Origin: Papio anubis
Lineage: Eukaryota; Chordata; Mammalia; Primates; Cercopithecidae
NCBI RefSeq assembly: GCF_008728515.1
Contig: NC_044981.1
Span: 110,847,702 to 110,911,701 of the forward strand
Reading direction: 5' to 3'
Length of the DNA stretch: 64,000 nucleotides
Shown: piece after piece, positions 24,653-36,424 of the stretch
Position numbering within the stretch: position 1 is the stretch's first letter
How the letters are laid out: each line of letters begins with the position of its first letter
Notes under the pieces: model-generated
Databases searched by the model: none
The model's input: only the letters and a program-made list of their open reading frames with translations
What the model was told of the DNA's origin: nothing
Translations under genes and position numbers: made by a program

Positions 24653-25484
24653 AATTAATGTTGTTATATGACCATATTACCCAAAGTAATCTACAGATTA
24701 ACTGTAATCCCTATCAAAACATTAATATTATTTTTCATAGAAATAGAAAAAAATCATAAAATTTCTATTGATCCACAAAAGACCTTAAGTAGCCAAAGCA
24801 ATCTTGAACAAAAAGAACAAAGCTGGAGGCATCACACTAACTGACTTCAAAATATATTTCAAGGCTATAATAAACAAAACAGCAGGGTATTGGTATGAAA
24901 TAGACAAATAGACTAAATGGAACAGAATAAAGAACGAAAAAACAAATCTACATAATTATAGCTAACTGATTTTCAACAACGTGCCAAGCATATCCACTCT
25001 GGTAAAAGACAGCCTCTTCAATGAATGGTGTTGGGAAAACTAGACATCCAGAAGAATGAAACTAGGTCACTATCTTTCTCATCATACACAAAAATCAACT
25101 CAAGATGGATTAGTGACCTAAACATAAGACCTAAAACTATAAAACTACTAGAATAAAATACAGAGGAAACATTTCAAGACATTGGCTAGGCAAATATTTT
25201 ATGGCTAAGATCTCAAAAGCACAGGCAACAAAAAAAAAAAGTAGGCAAAAGAGACTATATTAAACTAAAAAGCCTCTACACAGCACAAGGAGCAATCAAC
25301 AGAGTGAAGAAATAGCCTGCTGAATGGGAAAAAATATTTGCAAGCTATTTATCCAACAAGGGACTAATATCCAGAATACACAGGAACTCAAGCAACTCAA
25401 CAGTGAAAAAAAAAAACTAATCTCAATAAAAAGTGGGCAAGGACATGAATAGACATTTCACGAAAGACATACAAATGGCCAAAG

Positions 25485-25760
25485 GTTTATTTATTTATTT
25501 ATTTAAGATAGAGTCTCACTCTGTCACCAGGCTGGAGTGCAGTGGTGCAATCTCGGCTCAGTGCAACCTACACCTCCCAAGCTCAAGCGATTCTCCTGCC
25601 TCAGCTCCCAAGTAGCTGGGATTACAAGTGTACATCACCACACTCAGCTGATTTTTTGTATTTTTAGCAGAGATGGAGTTTGGCCATGTTGGCCAGGCTG
25701 GTCTCAAACTCCTGACCTCAGGTGATCCACCCACCTTGGCCTCCCAAAGTGCTGGGATTT
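25485..25760 (-). mobile_element. Alu, 5'-truncated
   Basis: Reverse Alu with a TTTA-repeat tail at 25485-25505. It ends 'aaagtgctgggattt', lacking the first 25 or so bases of the element. Confidence 0.88.
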
Positions 25761-26180
25761 GACCCAAAAGGTGTGTTTTTAAAATGCTCAACATCACTAA
25801 TCATCAGGGAAATGCAAATCAAAACCACAATGAGATATCATCTAACCCCAGTTAGAATGGCTATTATTAAAAAGACAAAAACAAATAAACAAAAATAACA
25901 GATGCTGTCAAGGATACAGAGAAGAGGTAACTTTTGTAACACTGTTGGTGGGAATGTAAATTATTATGGCCACTATGGAACACAGTATGGAGATTTCTCA
26001 AAAAAACTAAAAATGTAAATACCACACATCCAGCAATCCCACTACTGAGTATTTATCCAAAGGAAAGAACATGAGCATAACAAAGAGATTCCTGCACACT
26101 CATGTTTACTGCAGCACTAGTCACAATCACAAATATATGGAATCAACCCAACTGTCCACCAATGGATGAACAGATTTTTT

Positions 26181-26471
26181 TTTTTTTTTGAGACGGAATC
26201 TTGCTCTGTCACCCAGGCTGGAGTGCAGTGGTGCCATCCCAGCTCACTGCAAGCTCTGCCTCCTGAGTTCACGCCATTCTCCTGTCTCAGCCTCCTGAGT
26301 AGCTGGGACTACAGGTGCCCGCCACCACACCCGGCTAATTTTTTGTATTTTTTAGTAGAGACGGTGTTTCACCATGTTAACCAGAATGGTCTCGATCTCC
26401 TGACCTCATGATCTGCCCTCCTCGGCCTCCCAAAGTGCTGGGATTACAGGTGTGAGCCACCGCACCCAGCC
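26181..26471 (-). mobile_element. AluY-like, full length
   Basis: Reverse Alu from T-tract to 'ccaccgcacccagcc'. Flanks 'gaacagatttttt' and 'gaatagatttttt' are near-identical duplications. Confidence 0.93.
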
Positions 26472-27129
26472 TGAATAGATTTTTTTAATTTGGTATACAT
26501 ACACAATGGACTACTACTAAGCCATTAAAAAATGAAATCATGTCATTTGCAGGAACATGGATGGAATGAGAAGTCATTATGTTGAGTGAAATAAGCCAGG
26601 CCCAGAAAGACAAATATCACATGTTCTCACTCATATGCAGGAAATAAAGGAGTTGACTCATAGAATTAGAGTAGAAAAATAGATTCCAGAGGCTGGGAAG
26701 GGTGAGTGGGTGGGAGGAGGGATGAAGAGAGGTTGGTTAATGGATATGAGCATACAATTAGATAGAAGAAATAAGCTTTAACGTTCGTCAGCAGAGTAGG
26801 GTGACTATAGATAACAATGTATTACATATTTTGAAATAGCTAGAAGAGAGGACTTGAAATGTTCCCAACACATAGAAATTATAAAAACTTAAGGTGACGA
26901 AGACCTTAAATACCTTGACTTGATCCTCACACATTCTATGCGTGTGACAAAATAGTACATGTACCCATTAAATACATTCAAGTATCATGTAGCAATAATA
27001 AAAAATTAGGAGGCATGAAATCTTCATATATTATAGCAGAAAGTCTTTGCCAAACACTGCCTCAAATTGATGAATCAGGAATAAAATTGTATTACTTTGA
27101 AGTTTTAGTTTTGTTTGTTTGTCTTTTGT

Positions 27130-27422
27130 TTTGAGACAGGGTCTCGCTCTGTCACCCAGGTTGGAGTGCAGTGGCTCAATCTCGGCTCACTGCAACCTCC
27201 ACCTCCCAGGTTCAAGTGACTCTTGTGCCTCAGCCTCCCAATAGCTGGGATTACAGGCATGCACTACCATGCCCAGCTAATTTTTGCGCTTTTGGTAGAG
27301 ACAGGGTTTCACCATGTTGACCAGGCTGGTCTTGAACTTCTGGCCTCAAGTGATCTGCCTGGGATTACAGGCATGAGCCTCCCAAAATGCTGGGATTACA
27401 GGCATGAGCCACCACGGCTGGC
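27130..27422 (-). mobile_element. Alu with internal duplication
   Basis: Reverse Alu in which 'gggattacaggcatgagcc' occurs twice at the 5' end of the element, 27360-27412, replacing the normal order. Confidence 0.85.
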
Positions 27423-27519
27423 CACTTTAAAGTCTTAATGGTAATTTTCAAAAGAACTAAAAAAGAGAAACAGTTAAAACAAGTCATTTTGTAGGAGTCT
27501 TATAAACAGCTTCTCATTT

Positions 27520-27641
27520 TATTATAGAGATAGGGATCTCACTATGTTGCCCAGGGTGGTCTTGAACTCCTGGCCTCAAGTGATCCTCCAGCCTCAGCCT
27601 CCCAAAGTGTTGAGATTACAAGTATATGCCACCATCCCCAG
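27520..27641 (-). mobile_element. Alu monomer (FLAM/FRAM-like)
   Basis: Only one monomer is present, 'gagatagggatctcactatgttgcc' to 'ccaccatccccagcc'. Confidence 0.75.
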
Positions 27642-28313
27642 CCCAGCTTTAATTTTTTATAATATGAGCAGATATTATTTGGTGTTTATTATTTTCATTT
27701 TAATTCCTCATCCAGAGACTAGAACTCCCCCAACCTCACAGACAATAAGAAGGAGGGTTCAAATAAGAAAAGTTTGAAAGATCTAAGGCTGTTTAGCCAG
27801 AAGAGGAGACTTAGAAATCCATAATAAATGTCCTTAACCACTCGAAGTGTGGCCATAAGAAAAGGGATTTTCATTTATTCAGCGAAGTTTCACAAGTTAG
27901 TACCAGGATGAGGAACTGAATTATAGAGGCTCTAATCCTGACTTGCTACAATATGGAACTGTCAAACAATTAGAACTTCACAAAGATGAGACGGACCTCC
28001 TTATACAGTAGTGAGTTCCCTGTTTCTAGAAGAGTTAAAGGAAAGGCTGGACATTAGCTAGTCAGGGAAATTGTTTTAAAACATGATTCTTATTTCACAT
28101 AGAGAGTTAAGACGATCTAGATTCTAAATGGCCCGAAGGTCACTTCCAACTTTATGATTCTAGAATTGTAAAGAGGTCTGTAATTTCTTTAGTAACCTAT
28201 CTCATCTAGTCATTTCTTACTTCCAGGAACTATTTCCATATGACTATACTTTAAATTAATCTCATGTTTATTTTATCCCTCGGTAAAAGTAAAGAACTAG
28301 GAAAGGGAAATTA

Positions 28314-28857
28314 AAACACTGAACACCAATTGCGTGCCAGACACATCCTAAGTATTTTACGTATATTTTATCATTTAATTCTAACATAATAGTAAGAGAG
28401 CCTTATTTTCCCATTTTATAGATTTTAAAAACTGAGGTCCAGGCTGGGCATGGTGGCTCACACCTGTAATCCCAGCACTTCGGGAGGCCGAGGCAGGCAG
28501 ATCACCAGGTCAGGAGTTCGAGACCAGCCTGGCCAACACGGTGAAACCCCATCTCTACTAAAAATACAAAAATTAGCTGGGTGTGGTGATATGTGCCTGT
28601 AGTCCCAGCTACTCGGGAGGCTGAGGCAGGAGAATCGTTTGAACACAGGAGGCAGAGGTTGCAGTGAGCCGAGGTCACGCCACTGCACTCTAGCCTGGGC
28701 AATAGAGCAAGATTCTGTCTCACAAAAAAAAAAAACCAGGTCCAAAGAGATCAAGCTACATGCTGCAATCACATAGCCAAATGATTCATGATTCTGGAGC
28801 CAGGATGAAAACCCAAGAAGCCTAATTAAAGAGCCCAGCTTCTTAACCACTCTGTGC
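28314..28857 (-). mobile_element. MIR SINE, split by an Alu
   Basis: Reversed MIR landmarks 'gtgccagacacatcctaagtattttacgtatattt', 'cccattttatagatt...aactgagg' and, after the Alu, 'cacatagccaaatgattc...ctggagccaggatg...cttaaccactctgtgcagt'. Confidence 0.7.
28442..28736 (+). mobile_element. Alu (AluS type), full length
   Basis: Inserted in the MIR; '(c/g)aggtcca' words occur at both ends as a likely duplication. Confidence 0.93.
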
Positions 28858-28858
28858 A

Positions 28859-28881
28859 GTCTCTCTCTCTCTCTCTTTCTC

Positions 28882-28916
<35 letters not shown>
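28859..28916. repeat. (CT)n microsatellite
   Basis: About 58 bases of CT dinucleotides with three interruptions. It has replaced the T-tract of the adjoining reverse Alu. Confidence 0.95.
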
Positions 28917-29197
28917 GAGACGGAGTCTAGCTTTGTCGCCCAAGCTAGAGTGCAGTGGTGCCATCTCAGCTCACTGCAACCTCTGACTCCCAGGTTCAAG
29001 CAATTCTTCTGCCTCAGCCTCCCGAGTAGCTGGGATTACAGGCGCCCACCACACGCTTGGCTAATTTTTGTATTTTTAGTAGAGATCAGGTTTTGCCGTG
29101 TTGGTCAGGCTGGTCTCAAACGCCTGACCTCAAGTTATCCGCTCACCTTGGCCTCCCAAAGTGCTGGGATTATAAGCGTGAGCCACTGCACCCGGCC
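28917..29197 (-). mobile_element. Alu (AluS type), full length
   Basis: Reverse Alu 'gagacggagtctagctttg' to 'ccactgcacccggcc'. 'tgtgcagt(c/g)tctct' occurs on both sides. Confidence 0.93.
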
Positions 29198-29199
29198 TG

Positions 29200-30320
29200 T
29201 GCAGTGTCTCTCTTACATATTCAACTGTAAGCTAACAAAAAAGGCAGAACTGACATCATTGCAAACCCAGGCCTGCCTGACTCTAATACCACTTTATTTC
29301 CTAGCTTTAATTCTTGCTAGCAGAATTAAATGCAACATGGAAGTTTAGTTTCTGATCTCACTGATTTTAACTTCTATAATTCATAGGAAATGGGTGTGTG
29401 GCTTGCCCAGGCAAAATGACTGCTTTCCTCAACAGTAGGTTATTTCAAGAAAACCAATGGGAAAAGTACCAGCCTTTGGTAGTTTTTAAGACATACTTCA
29501 ATATGAAACTACCAAAATCTTTTCAGGTAATATATTTATCATATATATGACAAATCACTTGGACTTTTATTTGTGAAATGTTCTTGAAGGAACTGAAGTA
29601 GAGTCTTCCAGCAAATCAGAAAAGCTGAGTTCTGTAAAACCACACCCTAGCCCTGCGGCCACTTCTACTTCTGCAGTGCTTCTGGACTTCACTAATAAAG
29701 TAAGTTTCCTACCTCAAAAACAGAGCTTTAGAAAGCATTATGAAGACTCTTCCTGAGGCTGTTAATGTGTCAGTAAAACCACTTGATGGTATTTTTGAGT
29801 AGTAAATCTCTGGGAGTCACAATCCTATGAATAAAGTACTTTATTAAAGACCTCAAGTTTTTTTTATTGCCCATATAACTTTTTTTTCAATTTTTACGAT
29901 TTTGGCAGGAACTTCATCCCAAAGTGAATGTGTTTCCAAAGTCTGAACAACATTGCATCAGTCATTTACAAGTGAAGACACTTATATAAAAAGAGGAATA
30001 AGTTCTGGTTTTTGAATGTGCTATTGTGACACATTTTCTTACTCATTTCCTACTACTGATCTCTAGAGATGCATTTTTATAAATGAATATTAAATTCTTC
30101 CTAATAGTCAAGTCTTTTTTAACCTGTCCTCTCCCCCCTAATATCCAAATTTTGATAATTTAATAACTACTAGCTATAATTGAATTAAAAGTTACTCATT
30201 GAGGACATTTTCGTGGCTATTTATTGTCATTGTTCCACTGACTAATAAATAGTTTCTGGCATCAGACTTGTATGTAGGATGTAGCTGTGAATATATATGG
30301 AAAGAAGATTATTGCTGAAG
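29200..30320. other. Unassigned intronic DNA
   Basis: AT-rich, no exon or repeat supported. T-rich tracts at 29857 and 29880. Confidence 0.5.
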
Positions 30321-30324
30321 GTAC

Positions 30325-30465
30325 AATAATGTAATGATCTGGGTTCAAATCCTAGCTTTGCCATTTAATAGCTGTGTGAAGTTGAGCAAAGTGAATAACC
30401 TCTCTGATCACTTAGCACAATGACTGTGCTAATGGTAAGTATTCAATAAATGAACATTTCTAAAT
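30325..30465 (+). mobile_element. MIR SINE
   Basis: 'ctgggttcaaatcctagctttgccatttaatagctgtgtgaagttgagcaa' follows the MIR core in order. Confidence 0.8.
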
Positions 30466-30534
30466 CATTGATTTTGCTTTCTAAGCACCATTTCCTCGTA
30501 TTAGGAACCAAAGCTCTTTAAAGAATTAGCTGGT

Positions 30535-30825
30535 AGGCCGGGTGCAGTGGTTCATGCCTGTAATCCCAGCACTTTGGGAGGCCAAGGTGGATGGATCACT
30601 AGAAGTCAGGAGTTCGAGACCAGCCTGGCCAACATGGTGAAACCTCTCTCTACTAAAAATACAAAAAATTAGCCAAGCATAGTGGCACGTGCCTATAATC
30701 CCAGCTACTGGGGAGGCTGAGGCAGGAGAATCACTTGAACCAGGGAGGCGGAGGTTGCAGAGAGCTGAGGTTGTGCCACTGGACTCCAGCCTGAGAGACA
30801 GAACAAGACCCTGACTCAAAAAAAG
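30535..30825 (+). mobile_element. Alu (AluS type), full length
   Basis: Flanked by 'aaagaattagctggt' (30520-30534) and 'aaagaattggctggt' (30826-30840), one mismatch. Confidence 0.95.
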
Positions 30826-30899
30826 AAAGAATTGGCTGGTTTTAGTTCAGTGGCCTGAATATTGCAAGAGAGCCTGTGATGACATCTTCAGCCAGAGAT

Positions 30900-32540
30900 C
30901 AAGGAAGACTTGAGAGACTAAAGGACTCATTACATAAAGTCACAGGGAACATCCTGAAGGAGCTTCTGCTGGACAAATTTGGAGAATTTGGAGCACTGAA
31001 AGAGAATAATTGATTATAACACAGTAAATAAATAAAAATCCATGTGTCCATAGAATTGAAAACGAAAGGAAAGAAAATAAAGAAAGCTTTTCTTTAGAGA
31101 AGAATACCGCCTAATAGATGGGAGGAATGATGAAATTAGAATATCACCACTTTGCCACCCATGATGTAATAGTTAATCCAGACAAGAAGTGGTGAATGCT
31201 AACATCACTAGGTAAAGTCATAGAGAACAGGAATAAATGATGATTATCACCACACAGAAACTTCACTGCAGAAAAGAAAAAATGTACACTTACACCAAAG
31301 AGATTGGTAGTCAAACTTAGTGTCACCAGCAGTGGAATACTCTAACATTATTTGCCTTCTAATAGAATGCAATGTGAAAAATAATATGTAATATTCTTGC
31401 CAAAAGCCTTAACCTGAATCCAATCCAGCCTCTAGATCCAACTTTTAAATTTACAGGAAACAAGTTAAACCACGCAGTGAAGAAACAATCAGGCCACTGC
31501 TCTGGACTCTCCAAAATGTCAATGCTGTTTGAAAACAGTAAGAACAACAACAACAAAAAACTGAAACTAATCAACAAATGCAGTGAATTAACCTAGGTGG
31601 GATCCCAATTTGGGGAAGAAAACTGCTGGAAAAGACATTCTTGTAGCAAGTGGTGAAATTTGAATGTGGAGTGATACTAGATGATTATTAGCTAAGCCAA
31701 ACTTGGTGGCTTAAAATAACAACCACTGATTATCTCACAGTTTCTATGGGTCAGGAATCTCGGCACAACTTTGCTGGTGGTAATTCTGGCTCAGGGGCTC
31801 TCCTAAGGTTAGGGCCAAGCTGTTGAGCAGGGCTGCAGTCCTCCCCAGGATTGCCCAGAGGAGGATTCCCTGCTGGGCTCACTCACAGGGTAGCTGACAG
31901 GCCTCAGGTCCCTGCCACGTGGGCCTCCCGAGAGGTGGCTGAGTGTCTTCACCACATAGTAGCTGACTTCCCTCTCCCTAGATCTACCTCACAACACGGC
32001 CCCTGGCTTCCCTCAAGAGCAAGTGATTACAGAGAGATCAACAGAGTGTATCTAGGACAGAAGCCACAGCCTTTTTATAACCTAATATCAAAAGTGATAT
32101 CCATCATTTCTGACATATTCTATTCTCTAGAAAGGAATCAGTAAGTCCAGACCATGCTCAAGAGGAAACATATAAAAAAAATGTGCATGCTTGAAAACCA
32201 CCACAGATGGTATCCAGCATTACAGTTAACTTTCAGATGCAGCAGTGGTATTGTGGTTACACAGGGCAATGTTCTTATTCTTAGGATAAATATGCTGACA
32301 TAGTTAGAGGCAATACATATGATGTCTGCAACTTATTTTCAAGTGGTTCTGCAAATATATCTATGTTTATGTAACAATAAATAAACAATAACATATATAT
32401 TGTTTATGTAAAATAATAAAGCAAATAAAACAAAATGCTAACCATTGTTGCATCTGGGCGGAGGTGGGTGGGTGGTCATTGTCATATTCCTTAACCCTTT
32501 CTATATATTCAAAATTTTTTAAAAGAAAATGTTGGTGAAA
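30900..32540 (+). mobile_element. Ancient LINE 3' region (L1ME/HAL1-like), interrupted
   Basis: The parts at about 31,570-31,680 ('cctaggtgggatcccaatttgggg...gaatgtggagtgatactagatgatt') and 32,200-32,530 ('tattgtggttacacagggcaatgttcttattcttagg...atgatgtctgcaactt') fit one ancient LINE 3' end. The insert at 31,680-32,150 is separate. Confidence 0.45.
31680..32150 (+). mobile_element. Old mammalian interspersed repeat, family unassigned
   Basis: 'ttggtggcttaaaataacaa', 'tctcacagtttctatgggtcaggaatc', 'cctgccacgtgggcctcc' and 'agtaagtccag' are familiar landmarks of a dispersed mammalian repeat, but I cannot name it safely. Confidence 0.5.
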
Positions 32541-32555
32541 AATAATGGAAAGTTA

Positions 32556-32614
32556 TTAGGTTGATGCCATTAAAAGTCATTGCAAAAACCACAGTTACTT
32601 TTGCACCAAGCTAA
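32556..32614. mobile_element. MADE1 mariner MITE, internally deleted
   Basis: 'ttaggttg' and 'tgcaccaagctaa' are the terminal repeats. The interior is 'cattaaaagtcattgcaaaaaccacagttactttt'. About 20 bases of the 5' arm of the usual 80-bp hairpin are gone. Confidence 0.85.
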
Positions 32615-32619
32615 TACTA

Positions 32620-32985
32620 TGGACTGATTTATGTCTTCCCCAAAATTCATATTTTGAAGTCCTAACCCCCAATGTGATGGCATTTGTGGGTGGGGCTTTT
32701 GGCAGGTGATTAGGTTCAGATGAAGTTTTGAGGGTGGGAACCTCACCATGGGATTAGTGCCCTTAGAAGGAGAGACATCATAGCACTTAGCTTGCTTGCT
32801 CTCTGTGTGACATGTGAGGACACAGGGAGAAGGCAGCCATCTACATGCAGGATGAGGGCCCTCACCAGAACCTGACCATGCTGGCACCCTGATCTTGGAT
32901 TTCCCAGCCTCCAGAATTGGCGAAATACATTTATGTTGTTTAAGCCACCCAGTCTATGGTACTGTGTTATGGCAGTCCAAGCTGA
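32620..32985 (+). mobile_element. MLT1-type LTR
   Basis: 'atggactgatttatgtcttccccaaaattcatattttgaagtccta' to 'gtttaagccacccagtctatgg', the MaLR LTR order. Confidence 0.8.
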
Positions 32986-32989
32986 CGAT

Positions 32990-33555
32990 GAGGGCATTGA
33001 CAATAATAAACGTTGCCCTTTCCACAGAGTTAATGTGTCAGGAGAATAAAGCCAGTGGTGCAAAGGGCTTTTTGATGCAGGAAATTAATTGAAAATAGAA
33101 ATTATTGTCATGACTGTGCTTTCCAACTTCCCATCTCACCTCGGTGTGGCTGTCACTAGACAGAGAAGGCCCAAAAGAAATTCCCGAAAAGGCAACTCCT
33201 TCTCCTGCACCCACCAATTCCACAGGCCCCTCCTCAGCCTGTGGGCCACCACTAGCCCTTCACCCCCAGGGAGGCTCCCTTTATCAGCACCAGTCCTTAG
33301 CTGATCTTAAATTCCATCTGCTAGGCCATTGCCATTCACTTTTTTCCTATGTACTTTTATTAATTGATTGTACAAGCTCTTTTTTAACTTTTGGAAATGA
33401 ATCATTATTATTAATCCCATGATAAATTTCTTTATCACAAAATTATAATTAAGGGATTATATAGTGTTAAAAAATATATATGGCATTAAGTCCCATGCTC
33501 AGATAGGTTGCAAATCATTTGAAAAGATCAGCCAATTCATTGTGTAAATAAAAGT
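32990..33555. other. Unassigned intronic DNA
   Basis: It includes a somewhat GC-richer part at 33130-33310 (CCT-rich). No exon with splice signals in the CCDC170 frame was found. Confidence 0.45.
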
Positions 33556-34160
33556 TTATAATTCAGTCACTTCCCTTTGGCAATATCTGTCAGAATTACA
33601 AGGTCCATGTCCTTTGGCCCAGCGAGTCTACTTCTTGGATTTTGTCTTACTGATATATCCTCCCACATGAAGAATGATAAAAGATTACTCATAATACCTG
33701 TATTGATAATAATGTATAGGATATTGTCATTTGTGTTAAAATATAAATAAAAAGAGAAAAATATAGTGTGCAGAGTGTGTCAACATGTGTGTTATAAAGA
33801 AATTAAAAGAACATGTGTATGTGTGTAAAATATTTCCGGAAGAGTATATAAGAAATCACTGGGGCAGGGCACAGTGGCTCATGCCTGTAATCCCAGCACT
33901 TTGGAAGGCCCAAGTGGGAGGATCACTTGAGGCCAGGAGTTTAGGACCAGCCTGGGCAACATAGCCAGACCCTGTCTCTACAAAAAAAATGTTTTAAAAG
34001 AAAGAAATTGTTAACAGAGAGGTTGCCTCTGAGGAGAACCAGATGGCTGGGGAGAGGGGTATGGGAAACTTGTTTCACCATATACTCTTGTACATTTAGA
34101 ATTTTGTTTCTTGTAAATATATTACCTATTTGTTCAAATACATTAAATTTAAACTTTTTA
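33556..34160 (+). mobile_element. Old L1M 3' end, split by an Alu monomer
   Basis: 'ggcaatatctgtcagaattacaagg', 'cctttggcccagcgagtctacttct' and, after the Alu, 'gaggttgcctctgaggagaacc' are L1M 3' landmarks. Confidence 0.65.
33862..34006 (+). mobile_element. Free left Alu monomer (FLAM)
   Basis: Only the left monomer, 'gggcacagtggctcatgcc' to 'ctgtctctacaaaaaaaa'. Confidence 0.8.
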
Positions 34161-34255
34161 AGATCCTATAATTTAACTAAAGTAAGACATCTTCTCTACA
34201 AATTCTTTACTTTTAAGTGTTTTGTATTTCTTTTTCCCATTTATTAAAAAAGTGT

Positions 34256-34875
34256 GACCAGGCACAGTGGCTCACGCCTGTAATTCCAGCACTTTGGGAG
34301 GCCGAAGCAGATGGATCGCTTGAGGCCAGGAGTCGAGACCAGCCTGGCTAACACAGTGAAACCCTGTCTCTATTAAAAACACAAAAATCAGGCTAGGCGC
34401 GGTGGCTCACGCCTGTAATTCCAGCACTTTGGGAGGCCGAGACTGGCGGAACATGAGGTCAGGAGATCTAGACCATCCTGGCTAACATGGTGAAACCCCC
34501 GTCTCTACTAAAAATACAAAAAAACAAAATTAGCCAGGCATGGTGGCGGGTCCCTATAGTCCCAGCTACTAGGGAAACTGAGGCGGGAGAATGGCGAGAA
34601 CCTGGGAAGCAGAGCTTCAGCGAGCCACGATCGCACCACTGCACTCTGGCCTGGTCGACAGAGCAAGATTCTGTCTCAAAAAACAAACAAACACACAAAA
34701 AACTAGCTGGGCATGGTGGTGGGTGCCTGTAGTCCCAGCTACGTGGGAGACTGAGGCAGGAGAACTGCTTGAACCCGGGAGGCGGAAGTTGCAGTGAGTC
34801 AAGATAGCACCACTGCACTCCAGTCTGGATGACAGAGTGAGACTCCTTCTCAAAAATTAATTAATTAATTAATTA
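34256..34875 (+). mobile_element. Outer Alu carrying a nested Alu
   Basis: The left part 34256-34390 and right part 34705-34855 form one Alu, with a (TTAA)n tail at 34856-34875. Confidence 0.92.
34391..34690 (+). mobile_element. Inner AluY-like in Alu
   Basis: It is complete and younger than its host, inserted at the middle A-rich linker; 'acacaaaaatca' and 'acacaaaaaacta' flank it. Confidence 0.92.
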
Positions 34876-35095
34876 CAATTAAAATTTTTAAATGTACATA
34901 TAGCCAATGGCCTGTTCAAGTCACCTTGTCCCATGTCGTCCCCAACCCTTCTGCTGAGTGCAGGCTCTTAAAATTGTGATCAATAAAAAAAAAATTGTGA
35001 TCAATAGTTCTAGGGCACTTATCTGACATCCATCTCTTCCATTTCTACTTCCTCAACATGGTCCCAGATGCACACGTATACTTCACATATCGTAC

Positions 35096-35281
35096 CTGGT
35101 TCAGCTTGTCTTTCTCTTCAGTACAGGAGGCAGCTTTTTTCTGCTCTCTGTTGACTTCTGAAGCCAGTCTCATGATCGTCTCTCTGCTAGCTTTTGCCTC
35201 CATCTCATGGACATTTATAGTCTCTTCAAGAGTAACAATTTGTCCTTTCACGAATTCATTTTCCTTGCACAGCTCTCTAAG
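35096..35281 (-). CDS. CCDC170: CCDC170 coding exon 5
   Basis: 62 codons, phase 0/0. The acceptor is preceded by a good pyrimidine tract (TTGCTTTCTCTTCAG|CTTAGA) and the donor is CCAG|GTACGA. Residues begin LRELCKENEF and end EEKDKLNQ; all are charged, heptad-like coiled coil with no helix breaker. This segment is the one I recognise most strongly as CCDC170. It is separated from exon 6 by a 29.5 kb repeat-filled intron. Confidence 0.93.
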
Positions 35282-35289
35282 CTGAAGAG

Positions 35290-36185
35290 AAAGCAATTAC
35301 AGCTGTCCTATAAAAATTAACAATTTCATACATTTTCTCTAAGCAACTCACAATCTATAGACAGCATTATCATATGAAAAATGTAAGAGCACTATCCCTG
35401 CATGGACTCGAAAGGTCACATTTTCAAAGGCAGCCTCTAAACTCTGTTTTAGACCTGGGAGTCCAATTCAAATTATTCAAAAGGTGGCCACAAGGCAAAG
35501 ATTATGAAGCCAAAAGCGTCCCAAGGGAACACACATCAGCAAACCTCTGGCTGCTAAATACACCAGGTAAGGCGAAGCTCTACAGAGGCTACAGAGGCTA
35601 CAGTAGGCGATGAAGCAAGGGACCTGCCTTCAGCCCATGTCCACTCAGACCTACTGCAGTCAAGACACCATGTGGCACTGGAGGAAATACAGAGAACACA
35701 GGGCCATGCTTTTAAAAATATATATATATATATTCTTCTATTTCATATAAGCATAGGAAAATCCTGAATAACAGCTCAGTGTTTATCATAGGGAATTGAG
35801 ATTAGCAGGGCTTTTGCTTACCATGTTGTGCACTGGAATGGTTAACTGGGAGCATTTATAAGATTTACAAGGGGAAAATAAAAGCCAGCAGGCTCCTTGA
35901 CCTCAGGGAAGGAGCCATACAGACAAACTCACTCTGTAGGGCCAGGGGAAGGCCTGTAGGGTGACTTGAGACCCCTCAGGACAGGGCCAGCATTTGTGTT
36001 GAGACTCTCCGTGGAAGTGATGTATCTTTTGAGCCTCAATGCTCTGAAAACATGGAGCCCTACTCCCAGCTCACGCTGTCCCCCTCTCTCCAACACTCTT
36101 CCTCACGTTTGCATGATCGTTCCTCAATAGCCCTCAAAACTCCCGACCTCAGGGGGGCGCTCCTCAGACAGTCTCCGACACCCGT
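35290..36185. other. Unassigned intronic DNA
   Basis: It contains a short (TA)n at 35711-35732. No repeat family or exon recognised. Confidence 0.45.
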
Positions 36186-36189
36186 GACT

Positions 36190-36423
36190 TGCTTCCCTCT
36201 CTATCCCTGCATCCTAATTTGTTTTTCTGTATTGCACCTTTCACCATGTGGAGCAATCGTACATATTTATTTGGTTATTTCTTCACTATCGTTACCCCTT
36301 GAAAATGAAATCTCTAGGAGAGCATAGTCTTGTCTCACTCACTTCTCTCTCTCCAGTACTCAGAACAGTGTCTAGCATATAGTAAGCACTCACTAAATAT
36401 TTGCGAAATGAAGGAATGAATGT
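36190..36423 (+). mobile_element. L2 3' end
   Basis: 'gaaaatgaaatctctaggagagcatagtcttgtctcactc' and 'cagaacagtgtctagcatatagtaagcactcactaaatatttg' are the LINE2 3' terminal landmarks. Confidence 0.75.
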
Positions 36424-36424
36424 C

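Larger units (their letters stand above)
22650..27005 (+). mobile_element. Old L1 resumed: ORF2 and 3'UTR
   Basis: This continues the element split at 17,330. Endonuclease-like text begins near 22,680, and an RT remnant at 23740-24066 has FANN where the catalytic F/YADD should be (24007-24018). A large part of the RT is missing before it. The 3'UTR ends 'caataataaaaaatta' at about 27,005. Alus at 24345, 25485 and 26181 interrupt it. Confidence 0.8.

Noticed and set aside
28458..28964. 168-codon minus-strand ORF
   Set aside because: Its translation is Alu text (PGWSRTPDL, SASQVAG-like words) plus a CT microsatellite read as Arg-Glu repeats.
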